In this document: positions 11,491 through 20,648 of the stretch, in pieces | Numbering within the stretch: position 1 is the stretch's first letter | Layout of the letters: the number at the start of each line of letters is the position of its first letter | Assembly: GCF_026163685.1 (NCBI RefSeq) | Contig: NZ_JAOXSR010000010.1 | Location: 1-64,000, forward strand | Reading direction: 5' to 3' | DNA: 64,000 nt | Origin: Oerskovia flava | GTDB lineage: Bacteria; Actinomycetota; Actinomycetes; Actinomycetales; Cellulomonadaceae | Program-made: the position numbers and the translations under genes | The notes under the pieces: generated by a model | Told to the model about the DNA's origin: nothing | What the model saw: the letters and a program-made list of their open reading frames with translations, nothing else | The model's database searches: none

Positions 11491-14400
11491 GCGCCGGCCC
11501 CGGTCGGCTCGGCCTGGGTGCGGTCGGTCACCGTGGACCGCTCGACGGACCGCTCGACCCGCACCGACCGCGCGTCGGTGGGCGACGTGTCGACCTCGAC
11601 GTCCACCGCGAGCGTCTCGCGGGCGATGAGCTCGCGATGGGCCTCGACCGCCGCCGTCCACGGCGCCGGCACCGACAGCGACAGCGTGATGCGGTCCGAG
11701 ACGTCCAGCCCGGCCGCCTTGCGCGCGTCCTGGACGTCGCGCACGACGTCGCGCGCGTAGCCCTCCGCGAGGAGCGCGTCCGTCAGGGCGAGGTCCAGCA
11801 CGACGAACCCGCCCGTGGGCAGGACCGCCGCGGCGACGTCCTCGCCCCCGGCCCCGGCGCCGCCGTCGACCACCGTGGCGAGCTCGTACTCGCTGCCCAG
11901 CAGCGGCACGTCGCCGTCCGCGGTGCGCACCACGACGAACCCGTCCTCACCGGTGCGCCACGCGCCGGCCTTGGCGGCCTGGATGACCGCCTGCACACCG
12001 CGCCCGAGCCGTGGACCGGCCGCGCGCGCGTTCACGGTCAGTCGCTGCGCGACGCCGAACTCCTCCGCCGCGCCGGAGTCGAGGCCGACGACCTGGACCT
12101 CCTTGACGTTGAGCTCGCGCGCGAGCAGGTCCGTGTACGGGCCGAGCCCGTCGGGCTCGGCCACGACGACGGTCAGGCGCGCCAGCGGCTGGCGCACCCG
12201 CAGCGAACGGGCCTTGCGCAGGCCGTGCGCGAGCGAGCTCACCGTCCGCACCTGGTCCATCGCGGCGACCAGCGCGTCGTCGGCCACGAGGTAGGCACCC
12301 TCGGGACCCGCGACGTCCGGGAAGTCCTCGAGGTGCACCGAGCGACCGCCCGTCAGACCGCGCCACACCTCTTCCGTGAGCAGCGGGGCGAGGGGCGCCA
12401 TGACCCGCGTCAGCACCTCGAGCGCGGTCCAGAGCGTGTTGAACGCGTCGGCGTCCTCGGCCCAGAAGCGGTCGCGCTGCGTGCGCACGTACCAGTTGGT
12501 GAGGATGTCGAGGTGCTCGCGCACGGCCTCGCACGCGCCCGGGACGTCGTACGCGTCGAGCTGGGCGGTGACCGTCACGACGAGGTCGTGCGTGCGCGCC
12601 AGCAGGTAGCGGTCGAGCGCCGGCAGCCCGGCGACCTCGTCGGCCGCCACGCGTCGCGCGGTGTACCCCGCGCCGTCGCCCACCGCACCCGCGTACAGCG
12701 TGAAGAAGTAGTACGTGCTCCACAGCGGCAGCAGCACCTGGCGGACCGCGTCGCGGATGCCGTCCTCGGTGACGACGAGGTTCCCGCCGCGCAGGATCGG
12801 CGAGCTCATGAGGAACCAGCGCATCGCGTCGGACCCGTCGCGGTCGAGGACCTCGTTGACGTCCGGGTAGTTGCGCAGCGACTTGCTCATCTTGCGCCCG
12901 TCGGAGCCGAGCACGATCCCGTGCGAGACCGCGCTGCGGAACGCGGGGCGGTCGAAGATCGCGGTGGCGAGGACGTGCAGCGTGTAGAACCACCCGCGCG
13001 TCTGGCCGATGTACTCGACGATGAAGTCGCCGGGGTGGTGCTGGGCGAACCAGTCGGCGTTCTCGAACGGGTAGTGCACCTGGGCGAACGGCATCGACCC
13101 CGAGTCGAACCACACGTCGAGGACGTCCGGGATGCGGCGCATGGTCGCCCGGCCCGTCGGGTCGTCCGGGTTGGGCCGCGTCAGCTCGTCGATGTACGGG
13201 CGGTGCAGGTCGGTCACCGGCACGCCGAAGTCGGCCTCGAGCTCGGCGATCGAGCCGTAGACGTCGGTGCGCGGGTAGGCGGGGTCGTCGCTCACCCACA
13301 CCGGGATGGGCGTGCCCCAGTAGCGGTTGCGGGAGATCGACCAGTCACGGGCGCCGGCCAGCCACTTGCCGAACTGGCCCTGCTGGATGTGGTCCGGCGT
13401 CCACGCGATCTGCTCGTTGAGCTCGACCATGCGGTCGCGGAACTCGGTCACGCGCACGAACCAGCTCGAGACGGCCTTGTAGATGAGCGGGTTGCGGCAC
13501 CGCCAGCAGTGCGGGTAGGAGTGCTGGTAGGTCTCGTGGCGCACCACCTGCGTGCGCAGGCGCTCGTCGACGCGCGCGAGCGGACCGGTCCCGCCCTTGA
13601 GGTCGCGGATGATGTGCGGGTTCGCGTCGAAGACCTGCTGACCGGCGTAGTCGCCGACCTCGACCGTGAAGCGACCGCGGGCGTCCACCGGCACGACGGG
13701 GACGATGCCCGCGGCGTCGCACACCGCCATGTCGTCCTCACCGAAGGCGGGTGCCAGGTGGACGACGCCCGTGCCGTCCTCGGTCGTGACGAAGTCCCCG
13801 GCGAGGACGACGTGCGCGTTCTCGCGACCGGCGAAGTAGTCGAACGGCGGTGTGTAGGTCAGGCCGACGAGGTCCGACCCGGCGAGCGTCGCCACGACGG
13901 TGGCGTCCTCCCCCAGCTCCTTCGCGTAGGCGCCCAGGCGCGCCGCGCCGAGCACGACCCGCTCGCCCGCGAGCGCCGACCCCGGCCCGGGCTGCACGAC
14001 GACGTAGTCCACGTCCGGCCCGACGGCGACCGCCAGGTTCGACGGCAGCGTCCAGGGGGTGGTGGTCCACACGAGCAGGAGCGCCCCCGCGGCGGGCGAG
14101 CCCGCGCCGTCCGGCCCCTCGCCCGCAGGCCCGTCGCCGGCGAGGCGCAGGCCGACCGTGAGGGCGGGGTCCTGACGGGAGGCGTAGACGTCGTCGTCCA
14201 TGCGCAGCTCGTGGTTGGACAGCGGCGTCTCGTCGCGCCAGCAGTAGGGCAGGACGCGGTAGCCCTCGTACGCCAGGCCCTTGTCGTACAGCTGCTTGAA
14301 CGCCCAGACGACCGACTCCATGAAGGACACGTCGAGCGTCTTGTAGTCGTGCTCGAAGTCGACCCAGCGTGCCTGGCGGGTGACGTACTCGCGCCACTCG

Positions 14401-14864
14401 TCGGTGTAGCGCAGCACGGACTCGCGGCACGCCTTGTTGAACTCGGCGATCCCCATCGCCTCGATCTGCGACTTGTCGGTGATGCCGAGGATGCGCTCGG
14501 CCTCGAGCTCGGCCGGCAGCCCGTGCGTGTCCCACCCGAACCGGCGCTCGACGCGCTTGCCCCGCATCGTCATGTAGCGCGGGACGACGTCCTTGACGTA
14601 GCCGGTGAGCAGGTGGCCGTAGTGGGGCAGACCGTTGGCGAACGGCGGGCCGTCGTAGAAGACGAACTCGTTGCTGCCGTCCTCGCCCGCGGGTCGGGCC
14701 GCGACCGACGCGGCGAAGGTGTCGTCCTGCGCCCAGTAGGCGAGGACGTCGCGCTCCATCGCGGGCAGGTCCGGCGAGGCGGGGATCGCGGACGTGGTGC
14801 GGTCCGTGGGCGCGGTGGGGTCGGCGGAGGCACCCTGGGGTGCTCGGTGCAGCGGGTAAGCCAT
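11487..14864 (-). CDS. ileS: Isoleucyl-tRNA synthetase
   Basis: Charges tRNA-Ile and edits mischarged valine. At about 1125 residues it is longer than the E. coli enzyme (about 940) and resembles the eukaryote-like class (IleS2). The class I signatures are HYGH (81-84) and KMSKS (near 658); the CP1 editing region lies between them, and a long C-terminal domain follows. The ATG at 14864 was chosen because GGAG lies nine bases ahead; an ATG at 14879 has no such site. It is preceded by a T-box leader and overlaps folC downstream. Confidence 0.96.
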   Translation of the reverse strand: MAYPLHRAPQGASADPTAPTDRTTSAIPASPDLPAMERDVLAYWAQDDTFAASVAARPAGEDGSNEFVFYDGPPFANGLPHYGHLLTGYVKDVVPRYMTMRGKRVERRFGWDTHGLPAELEAERILGITDKSQIEAMGIAEFNKACRESVLRYTDEWREYVTRQARWVDFEHDYKTLDVSFMESVVWAFKQLYDKGLAYEGYRVLPYCWRDETPLSNHELRMDDDVYASRQDPALTVGLRLAGDGPAGEGPDGAGSPAAGALLLVWTTTPWTLPSNLAVAVGPDVDYVVVQPGPGSALAGERVVLGAARLGAYAKELGEDATVVATLAGSDLVGLTYTPPFDYFAGRENAHVVLAGDFVTTEDGTGVVHLAPAFGEDDMAVCDAAGIVPVVPVDARGRFTVEVGDYAGQQVFDANPHIIRDLKGGTGPLARVDERLRTQVVRHETYQHSYPHCWRCRNPLIYKAVSSWFVRVTEFRDRMVELNEQIAWTPDHIQQGQFGKWLAGARDWSISRNRYWGTPIPVWVSDDPAYPRTDVYGSIAELEADFGVPVTDLHRPYIDELTRPNPDDPTGRATMRRIPDVLDVWFDSGSMPFAQVHYPFENADWFAQHHPGDFIVEYIGQTRGWFYTLHVLATAIFDRPAFRSAVSHGIVLGSDGRKMSKSLRNYPDVNEVLDRDGSDAMRWFLMSSPILRGGNLVVTEDGIRDAVRQVLLPLWSTYYFFTLYAGAVGDGAGYTARRVAADEVAGLPALDRYLLARTHDLVVTVTAQLDAYDVPGACEAVREHLDILTNWYVRTQRDRFWAEDADAFNTLWTALEVLTRVMAPLAPLLTEEVWRGLTGGRSVHLEDFPDVAGPEGAYLVADDALVAAMDQVRTVSSLAHGLRKARSLRVRQPLARLTVVVAEPDGLGPYTDLLARELNVKEVQVVGLDSGAAEEFGVAQRLTVNARAAGPRLGRGVQAVIQAAKAGAWRTGEDGFVVVRTADGDVPLLGSEYELATVVDGGAGAGGEDVAAAVLPTGGFVVLDLALTDALLAEGYARDVVRDVQDARKAAGLDVSDRITLSLSVPAPWTAAVEAHRELIARETLAVDVEVDTSPTDARSVRVERSVERSTVTDRTQAEPTGAGA

Positions 14865-14879
14865 GGGTCGAGGCTCCAT

Positions 14880-15101
14880 CGGTGTGGTGGTTCCGGTCCT
14901 GCGCATGCTGTGCGAGGACGACCACCTCCGGCCGGGCCGACGGTGAGCCGCGGTACCACCCCGCTTGCCGGTGCGTGCACCGACCGCTCGACACGGCTGT
15001 GACGGGCCTACCCGTCCGGTTCTACTGAGGCCGCGTGCGCGGACCCGTTCTTCCGGAGGCTCGCCGGTGATGGCCGGGTCGATGCCTGTGCCCCCATCGT
15101 A
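14880..15101 (-). promoter_or_regulatory. Translational T-box riboswitch of ileS
   Basis: The minus-strand leader carries the T-box core GGGGTGGTACCGCGG (14948-14962), which pairs with the tRNA acceptor end. About 105 nt upstream is a short specifier stem whose AUC triplet (15069-15071) matches isoleucine, followed by the CCGGCGAGCCTCCGGAAGAA segment typical of actinobacterial ileS leaders. A -10-like TACGAT lies at 15096-15101. No terminator is seen. A GGTGGT/ACCACC pairing near the start of ileS suggests control of ribosome access: uncharged tRNA-Ile would raise ileS expression. Confidence 0.88.
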
Positions 15102-15179
15102 GCCGGAACGTCCGGCTGCCGACGAGCGCTTTCGTCGAGCGGCACGCAGGTCGCCGCCGTCGGCCGCGTCGGGGCGGGG

Positions 15180-15410
15180 CTAGCGGCGCCGGCGGGAGTA
15201 GGCGTCGATGTCCCGGGCGACGAGCCACTCGATCGTCAGGGGCGGGTTCGCCGCGCCCGCGACCCGGGCAGCGCCGGGTGCCGCAGGTGGGGCCGCGAGC
15301 CGGCGCGCGGGCTGCGCGGCGCCGGTGACGGAAGGCGCGCCGGCGGGGGTGGCGGGGGTCGCGGCCCGGGAGGAGCCGCGCACGAGGTGCGGGGTGAGCA
15401 ATGCGGTCAT
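15180..15410 (-). CDS. Small hypothetical protein with a structured leader
   Basis: Seventy-six residues, not assigned to a family. The middle is Ala/Pro-rich and low in complexity. The C-terminus is more distinctive (PPLTIEWLVARDIDAYSRRRR is the last part), ending in four arginines. There is no signal peptide or membrane segment. The ATG at 15410 has AGGAC six bases upstream, and that site lies inside a 9-bp helix arm (see 15410-15572). The gene lies between the ileS T-box and the flavodoxin gene, same strand. It could be a chance open frame; the leader and ribosome-binding site favour a real gene. Confidence 0.5.
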   Translation of the reverse strand: MTALLTPHLVRGSSRAATPATPAGAPSVTGAAQPARRLAAPPAAPGAARVAGAANPPLTIEWLVARDIDAYSRRRR

Positions 15411-15751
15411 GTCGTGTCCTGGTGTCGGTCGAGCTGCTGACGAGGGTTCCAGGGGTGCAGACCGGTCACGACGGGAGAAGTGATCGGTGACCTCCGCGCC
15501 CCCTACTGACGAGGGAGGGACGCGATGCTGCTCGCTGACACCAGGTCTCGCGCTGCGTGCGCGTCAGCGAGCCCTCAACAACAGCTGACGACGGCGCGGG
15601 CCGCGACGGTGCGGCGGAGCGCCGGGGGCACGACGGCAGACGAGCGCTCGCTCGCTGCGGGTGCTGCCCAGGACGTCACCCGCATACTGTGGCAGCGCGG
15701 GACGGCGCGACGCAAGCCGGCGACCCGCTCCCGTGGCGCTCGTCGGCCGCG
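15411..15751 (-). promoter_or_regulatory. 341-bp intergenic leader with mutually exclusive helices
   Basis: No protein gene is convincing here. On the minus strand three segments can pair in two ways. Segment A (15563-15572) pairs with B (15530-15539) in a 10-bp hairpin. Alternatively B-side bases 15537-15545 pair with C (15418-15426), a 9-bp helix that includes AGG of the ribosome-binding site of the 76-residue gene. Bases 15537-15539 are shared, so the helices compete. An inner helix GGTCAC/GTGACC (15464-15469, 15487-15492) and a repeated CTGACGAGGG (15437-15446, 15506-15515) lie in the enclosed domain. Confidence 0.5.
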
Positions 15752-16267
15752 TCAGGCGTGCGCCTGCGCCGGCAGCGCGTCGGCGAGGGAACGCCCCCAG
15801 GCCCGCGCGCGCTCCACCTCGCCCGGGGCCAGCGGGCCCTCGACGTCCGTGACGAAGAACGACGTGGGCCGGTCCACGAGGGTGCAGCCCCGGTGCCGCA
15901 GTGCCCGCGCCGCGGCCCGGGCGGCCGACCCGGGGACCCGGCGCACCACGGTCGCGCGGGTGTCGAACGTCGCGACCCGCTGCCCGTCGGGCAGCTCGGC
16001 CGACTCCACCCACTCCCGCAGACCGGTCGAGGGCGGTTCGGTGCCGGCCCGGGCGGCGGCGTCCGCCCGCGTCGACGGCCGGCTCATGCCGAACGCGTGT
16101 GTCGGCCCGCCCACGACCAGCAGGTCGGCCGGGCCCTCGCCCGGGGGCGCCCCGTCACTGAACGGTGCGCACCGCACGTCCAGGACCTCACCGATCCCGT
16201 CGGCGACGGACCGCGCGATCACGGCGGTGTTGCCGAAGGCGGACTCGTACAGCACGACGACGTCCAT
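15752..16267 (-). CDS. Flavodoxin-domain protein
   Basis: A 171-residue flavodoxin-like protein. The N-terminal beta-strand and phosphate loop (VVLYESAFGNTAVIA) are the FMN-binding signature, and GGPTHAFGMSRPSTR forms the second flavin loop. The C-terminal part (TSFFVTDVEGPLAPGEVERA) matches actinobacterial stand-alone flavodoxin-fold proteins of unknown partner. The start is ATG 16267, 72 bp downstream of the SDR gene, so it may be read as the tail of the pyrimidine operon or separately. The physiological electron partner is unknown. Confidence 0.85.
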   Translation of the reverse strand: MDVVVLYESAFGNTAVIARSVADGIGEVLDVRCAPFSDGAPPGEGPADLLVVGGPTHAFGMSRPSTRADAAARAGTEPPSTGLREWVESAELPDGQRVATFDTRATVVRRVPGSAARAAARALRHRGCTLVDRPTSFFVTDVEGPLAPGEVERARAWGRSLADALPAQAHA

Positions 16268-16339
16268 GATGGCCCCGCTCTCCTCACCCCCAGCACACCA
16301 CGTCCCGCAGGCCGGCGGTAGGGCGGATGGTCCCGAGGG

Positions 16340-17194
16340 TCACACGCCCGTGCGGGCCACCTTGGTGTTGTGCGCCTGGGCGCGAGGCCGCACGACCATG
16401 AGGTCGACGTTGACGTGGGCCGGCCGGCTCAGCGTCCACCAGATCGCGTCGGCCACGTCCTCGGCCACCAGCGGCTGGTACCCGTCGTAGACCGCCGCCG
16501 CGCGGTCGGCGTCCCCGCCGAAGCGCACGAGGGAGAACTCCTCGGTCGCGACGTTGCCCGGCGAGATCTCGATGACCCGCACGGGCTCGCCCACGATCTC
16601 CCACCGCAGGGTCGTGGTGAGCATCCGCTCGGCGTGCTTGACGCCCGTGTACCCCGCGCCGCCCTCGTAGGCGCCGTGCGCGGCGGTCGACGTCACGTTG
16701 AGCACGTCTCCCCCGCCGGCCTCGCGCAGCAACGGCAGGACACCCTGCGTGACCCGGAGCGTGCCGAGGACGTTGAGCTCGTACATGTGCCGCCACCCGT
16801 CGACGTCCGCGGCCTCGACCGTGTCCAGGCCGAGCGCCCCGCCGGCGTTGTTGACGACCGCGTCCAGGCCGCCGGTCGCGCGCAGGTGCTCCACCAGGTG
16901 CTCGACCGCCGCGTCGTCGGTCACGTCGAGCGCGAACGCCTCGGCGCCGGTCTCCTCGGCGAGCGCCTCGAGACGGTCCTTGCGCCGCGCGGCGGCGACG
17001 ACCCGCCACCCCTCGGCACGCAGCCGCCGCACCGTCGCCGCACCGATGCCCGACGACGCCCCCGTGACGAGCACCCGACGCGCAGCCGAGGACATGGCCG
17101 GGGACGTGACCGGCGAGGTGGCCGGTGAGGTGGCCGGTGACGTGGCCGGGCTCTGCGGTCCGGACTGCGGGCTGGTGCTCTGCGGCTCGGTCAT
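16340..17194 (-). CDS. YdfG-like short-chain dehydrogenase, probable malonic semialdehyde reductase
   Basis: NADP-dependent SDR of 284 residues: TGASSGIG cofactor loop (about 44-51), NNAGG and the catalytic GYTGVKH (Y-x3-K). The C-terminal half (VIEISPGNVATEEFSLVRF, then DAIWWTLSRPAHVNVD) closely resembles E. coli YdfG, a 3-hydroxy acid dehydrogenase that reduces malonic semialdehyde to 3-hydroxypropionate. That role fits here, since the aminotransferase upstream would make malonic semialdehyde from beta-alanine. The N-terminus is a TSPA tandem repeat. ATG 17194 has GAGGAG ten bases upstream; an ATG at 17095 would skip the repeat. The function is inference from similarity and context. Confidence 0.85.
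   Translation of the reverse strand: MTEPQSTSPQSGPQSPATSPATSPATSPVTSPAMSSAARRVLVTGASSGIGAATVRRLRAEGWRVVAAARRKDRLEALAEETGAEAFALDVTDDAAVEHLVEHLRATGGLDAVVNNAGGALGLDTVEAADVDGWRHMYELNVLGTLRVTQGVLPLLREAGGGDVLNVTSTAAHGAYEGGAGYTGVKHAERMLTTTLRWEIVGEPVRVIEISPGNVATEEFSLVRFGGDADRAAAVYDGYQPLVAEDVADAIWWTLSRPAHVNVDLMVVRPRAQAHNTKVARTGV
17106..17150 (-). repeat. 12-bp tandem repeat inside the SDR gene
   Basis: Three full and one partial copy of a 12-bp unit close to GTGGCCGGTGAG (plus strand) encode the TSPA repeats of the SDR N-terminus. The period is a multiple of three, so changes in copy number keep the frame. Confidence 0.8.
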
Positions 17195-17274
17195 GGGTGC
17201 GGTTCTCCTCGACGGTGCGGTGCTGGTGGGGGTGCTGGCGGGGGTGCTGGCGGCGGTGCGGGGACGGGCAGCAT

Positions 17275-18621
17275 TCAGCCCGGGGACGCCGGGTGCGAGG
17301 CGACGTCGTGCAGCACGCCCGTGAGGATATCGAGACCTTCCTGCGCCTCGGCGGCCGTGACCACGCACGGAGGCACGACGTGGACCCGGTTCTCGGCGAC
17401 GAACGGCAGCAGGCCGCGCTCGATACACAACCGCCGCACGCGCGCCATCTCCTCCGCCGGCAGCGGTGTCCGTGCGGCGGCGTCGGCGACGAGCTCGACC
17501 GCCCAGAACACCCCGGTCCCCCGCACCTCTCCCACGAGCGGGTTCGTCGCGGCGAGCGCGGCGAGCGCGGGGCCGATGACGTCGGCGCCCACGCGCGCGG
17601 CGTTCTCGACGACGCCCTCGGCAGCCATCGTGTCGAGCGTCGCCACGATCGCCGCCATGGCCAGGGGGTGGCCCGAGTACGTCAGCCCGCCGGGGAAGAC
17701 GCGCTCGTCGAACGTCGCGGCGATCTCCGCCCGCACGAGCACTCCCCCGGCCGGCACGTACCCCGAGTTGACGCCCTTGGCGAAGGTCACGAGGTCGGGG
17801 ACGACGTCGTGCTGGTCGAACGCGAACCACGAGCCGGTCCGGCCGAAGCCCGCCATCACCTCGTCGAGGACGAGGACGATCCCGTACCGGTCGGCGATCT
17901 CCCGCACCCCCGCGAGGTAACCGGGCGGCGGGACGAGCACCCCGGCAGTGCCGGGCACGGTCTCCAGGAGGATCGCCGCGATCGTCGCCGGCCCCTCGCA
18001 CTGCACGACGCGCTCGAGGTGCGCCAGCGCCCGCTTGCACTCCTCGGCCGGGCTGGTGGCCCAGAACTCCGAGCGGTACAGGTACGGGCCGAACACGTGC
18101 ACGTGCCCGCGGGCGTACTCGTTCGGCAGGCGCCGCCAGTCGCCGGTCGCGACCACCGCCGAGCCGGTGTTGCCGTGGTAGGACCGGTAGGCGGAGATCA
18201 CCTTGTCGCGACCGGTGTGCAGCCGTGCCATCCGCAACGCGTTCTCGTTCGCCTCCGCGCCGGCGTTCGTGAAGAAGACCTTCGAGAACACCTCGGGCGC
18301 TCGGGCGAGGATGCGCTCGGCAGCCCGCGCGCGGGTCGCGTTGGCGGTCGAGGGCGCGATCGTCGTGAGGATCCCCGCCTGTTCCCGGATCGCGGCGACC
18401 ACGGCGGGGTGCTGGTGGCCGATGTTCGTGTTGACGAGCTGGCTGGAGAAGTCGAGCCAGCTCGTCCCGGCGTGGTCCCACACCCGGCACCCCTGCGCGC
18501 CGGCGACGACGAACGACGGCAGGTGCGCCTGCGCCGACCACGAGTGCATGACCCGTGCGTGGTCGGCCGCGAGGACGGCGGCGTCGAGCGCCGCGCCGGT
18601 CGGCTCAGGGATGTCGGGCAT
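17275..18621 (-). CDS. Class III PLP aminotransferase, probable beta-alanine/omega-amino acid:pyruvate transaminase
   Basis: A 448-residue fold-type I aminotransferase. FTNAGAEANENALRMAR binds the cofactor phosphate, LVLDEVMAGFGRTG holds the conserved Asp, and TFAKGVNSGYVP carries the PLP lysine. These mark the omega-amino acid group that includes beta-alanine:pyruvate and taurine transaminases. Following the dihydropyrimidinase and ureidopropionase genes, the likely substrate is beta-alanine (or 3-aminoisobutyrate from thymine), giving malonic semialdehyde (or methylmalonic semialdehyde) for the next SDR. The ATG has a GGAAGGA site six bases upstream. The substrate is inferred; the fold is certain. 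Confidence 0.9.
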   Translation of the reverse strand: MPDIPEPTGAALDAAVLAADHARVMHSWSAQAHLPSFVVAGAQGCRVWDHAGTSWLDFSSQLVNTNIGHQHPAVVAAIREQAGILTTIAPSTANATRARAAERILARAPEVFSKVFFTNAGAEANENALRMARLHTGRDKVISAYRSYHGNTGSAVVATGDWRRLPNEYARGHVHVFGPYLYRSEFWATSPAEECKRALAHLERVVQCEGPATIAAILLETVPGTAGVLVPPPGYLAGVREIADRYGIVLVLDEVMAGFGRTGSWFAFDQHDVVPDLVTFAKGVNSGYVPAGGVLVRAEIAATFDERVFPGGLTYSGHPLAMAAIVATLDTMAAEGVVENAARVGADVIGPALAALAATNPLVGEVRGTGVFWAVELVADAAARTPLPAEEMARVRRLCIERGLLPFVAENRVHVVPPCVVTAAEAQEGLDILTGVLHDVASHPASPG

Positions 18622-18663
18622 GGTCGGTCCTTCCGTCGGGACGAGCGGTGGCGTCGGAGGTGG

Positions 18664-19818
18664 TCAGGCGCCGCCCTCGTTGAGGGTGACCTCGATCGGT
18701 GCGAAGTCCGTGCCGAGGACGTCGACGCCCTCGTCCTCGAGCTCGGCGATGGCCTGCTCGACGTAGTCGTTGCTGTAGGCGGTGGTAGGCGGCTCGGTCG
18801 TGATGATGGTGGCGCCCGTCTCGTTCGCGGTGCTCATGGCGATGTCGACGGTCTGCTCCCACTGGTCGGCGTTGATCGTGCCGATCCCGCTCGTCGACGG
18901 CCAGACGAGCTTGTTCACCTCGTTCGTCTGCCACAGCTGGTGGCTGGTGCCGAGCGTGGAGCCCGAGGCGGTGACGACGTCCGCGGCCTCCTGCGCGTTG
19001 TCGCGGGCGTACACCCATCCCTTGAGGGACGCCTTGACGAACCGCACGGTCGTCTCGGCGTACTCCTCGTCGTCGGCGAGGCGCGCCGCGTCGGCCCACA
19101 CGGCGTCCTGCAGCATGGCGGTCCCGACGTCGTTCCAGTCGATGACCGTGAGGTCCTCGGGCTGGTACAGCTCACCCGTGTCCGGGTTCACCGTCTCGAG
19201 CACCTGCGCGTACTCGTTGTACGTCATGGCCTGCGCCGCGTCGATGTCGCCGGCGAGGAAGCCGTTCATGTCGAACGCCTGCTGGACGAGCGAGACGTCG
19301 CCCGTGGGGTCGACGCCGGCGGACTGCATGCCCGCGAACAGCTCCCACTCGTTGCCGTAGCCCCAGCTGCCGACGTTCTTCCCGGCCAGGTCCTCGGGTC
19401 CGTCGATGCCGGCGTCGGCGAACGCGATCTGCAGGGTGCCCGACCGCTCGAAGATCTGCGCGACGTTCGTCACCTCGGTGCCCTGCTCGATCGAGCCCAG
19501 GACCTTCGGGACCCAGGAGATCGCGTAGTCGGCCTCCCCCGCGGCGAGGACGTCGATCGGGACGGTGTCCGTCCCGGCCTCCTGGATCGTGACGTCCAGC
19601 CCTTCCTCCTCGTAGTACCCCTGGTCCAGGGCCGCGTAGTAGCCGGCGAACTGCGCCTGCGCCACCCACTGGAGCTGGAGCGTGACGGGCGTCAGGTCGC
19701 CGTCCGCGCCGTCTGTGCCGGTCGACGGGTCCTCGCTCCCGCACGCGCTGAGGACGAGCGCGGCGGTCGTGGCCAGCACCGCGACGGTCGCGGGGCGGGT
19801 GTGCCTCGTGTGCTTCAT
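18664..19818 (-). CDS. NMT1/THI5-type ABC substrate-binding lipoprotein, probable pyrimidine binding
   Basis: A 384-residue exported lipoprotein: signal peptide with lipobox ALVLSAC, then the NMT1/THI5-like fold. LQLQWVAQAQFAGYYAA is close to the ThiY/THI5 signature for pyrimidine-type ligands, and PIDVLAAGEADYAISWVPK is the second family segment. In this operon the ligand is probably a pyrimidine, dihydropyrimidine or hydantoin. The ATG at 19818 is chosen for its GAGAGGAA site. It is placed after the ATPase and permeases, 68 bp from the last permease. Confidence 0.92.
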   Translation of the reverse strand: MKHTRHTRPATVAVLATTAALVLSACGSEDPSTGTDGADGDLTPVTLQLQWVAQAQFAGYYAALDQGYYEEEGLDVTIQEAGTDTVPIDVLAAGEADYAISWVPKVLGSIEQGTEVTNVAQIFERSGTLQIAFADAGIDGPEDLAGKNVGSWGYGNEWELFAGMQSAGVDPTGDVSLVQQAFDMNGFLAGDIDAAQAMTYNEYAQVLETVNPDTGELYQPEDLTVIDWNDVGTAMLQDAVWADAARLADDEEYAETTVRFVKASLKGWVYARDNAQEAADVVTASGSTLGTSHQLWQTNEVNKLVWPSTSGIGTINADQWEQTVDIAMSTANETGATIITTEPPTTAYSNDYVEQAIAELEDEGVDVLGTDFAPIEVTLNEGGA

Positions 19819-19886
19819 GGTCGGTTCCTCTCGGTGGTCGTGCCGGTGGTCGTGCCGATGATCTGCCGGTGGTGCGGTGGAGCGGT

Positions 19887-20648
19887 CTAGGGGCGGCGGC
19901 CCAGCACTCCGCGCTCGAGCGCGGACGTCGCGCAGTAGAAGACGAGACCGGTGAGGACGGACCCCACGACGTACGCCCAGGCGAGGGCGTAGCTGCTGGA
20001 GGACACCGCCGAGGTGATGGCCTTGCCCAGCCCGTCGACGGGCCCGCCGAAGTACTCGGCGACGAGCGCCGAGATCACCGCGAGCGAGGACGCCACGCGC
20101 AGCCCGGTGAAGAAGAAGGGCAGCGCCCCGGGCAGGGTCACCGCGACGACGGCCTGTCGGCGGGTCGCCGCGTAGACGTGCAGGAGGTCCCGGTGGACGG
20201 GTGCGACGGTCCGCAGCCCGCGCAGCGTGTTCACGTAGACCGGCACGAACGCGACGATCGCGGCCACGATGACGCGGGCCGTCTGCGCCCCGGCGCCGAA
20301 CATCGTGTAGAGCACCGGGGCGAGGGCCACGATCGGCACGACGGCGGCGGCGGTGACGAGCGGCGCGCTCGCCTCGTCGATCAGGCGCGCACCCGAGGAG
20401 AGCGCCGCGCCGGCGACCGCGACCAGGACGCCGACGACCAGCCCGACGAACGCGTTGCGCGCGGTGGCCAGGCTCGCCGTCGCGATGAGGTCGGCGTGCT
20501 CGACGAGCTCCCCCGCGATGGCCGTGGGGCTGGGCACCACGAACGGCCGCAGCTCGAGGACCACGACGGCGGCCTGCCACGCGGCGAGCGCGAGCAGCCC
20601 GAGGAGGACCGGCGCGAGGAGGATCCGGGCGCGGTCGACGGACCTCAT
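19887..20648 (-). CDS. ABC transporter permease (NitT/TauT family)
   Basis: A 253-residue membrane subunit with about six hydrophobic segments and the BPD_transp_1 coupling loop (EYFGGPVDGLGKAI region). The VPSPTAIAGELVEH N-terminal segment is typical of the NitT/TauT/ThiX group. The ATG at 20648 overlaps the ATPase stop as ATGA. It pairs with the permease at 21538-22395 to form the channel for the NMT1-type binding protein. Confidence 0.9.
   Translation of the reverse strand: MRSVDRARILLAPVLLGLLALAAWQAAVVVLELRPFVVPSPTAIAGELVEHADLIATASLATARNAFVGLVVGVLVAVAGAALSSGARLIDEASAPLVTAAAVVPIVALAPVLYTMFGAGAQTARVIVAAIVAFVPVYVNTLRGLRTVAPVHRDLLHVYAATRRQAVVAVTLPGALPFFFTGLRVASSLAVISALVAEYFGGPVDGLGKAITSAVSSSSYALAWAYVVGSVLTGLVFYCATSALERGVLGRRP

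Noticed and set aside
11457-15002. An unbroken open frame of nearly 1200 codons on the plus strand across ileS
   Set aside because: It is antisense to the well-supported ileS; very high GC makes long stop-free shadow frames. Its translation is Arg/His/Asp-rich with no domain.
15525-16490. A plus-strand frame starting with a good GAGGGAGGG site before ATG 15525
   Set aside because: It runs antisense through the flavodoxin gene and its translation is low in complexity. A very short leader peptide there cannot be excluded, but the bases are better explained by the minus-strand helices.
17106-17150. A CRISPR-like interpretation of the short repeats
   Set aside because: Units are 12 bp without spacers and lie in frame inside a coding sequence.
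17125-19890. A long plus-strand frame across the SDR, aminotransferase and binding-protein genes
   Set aside because: It spans three real genes on the other strand and has no recognisable domain; it is a GC-composition artefact.
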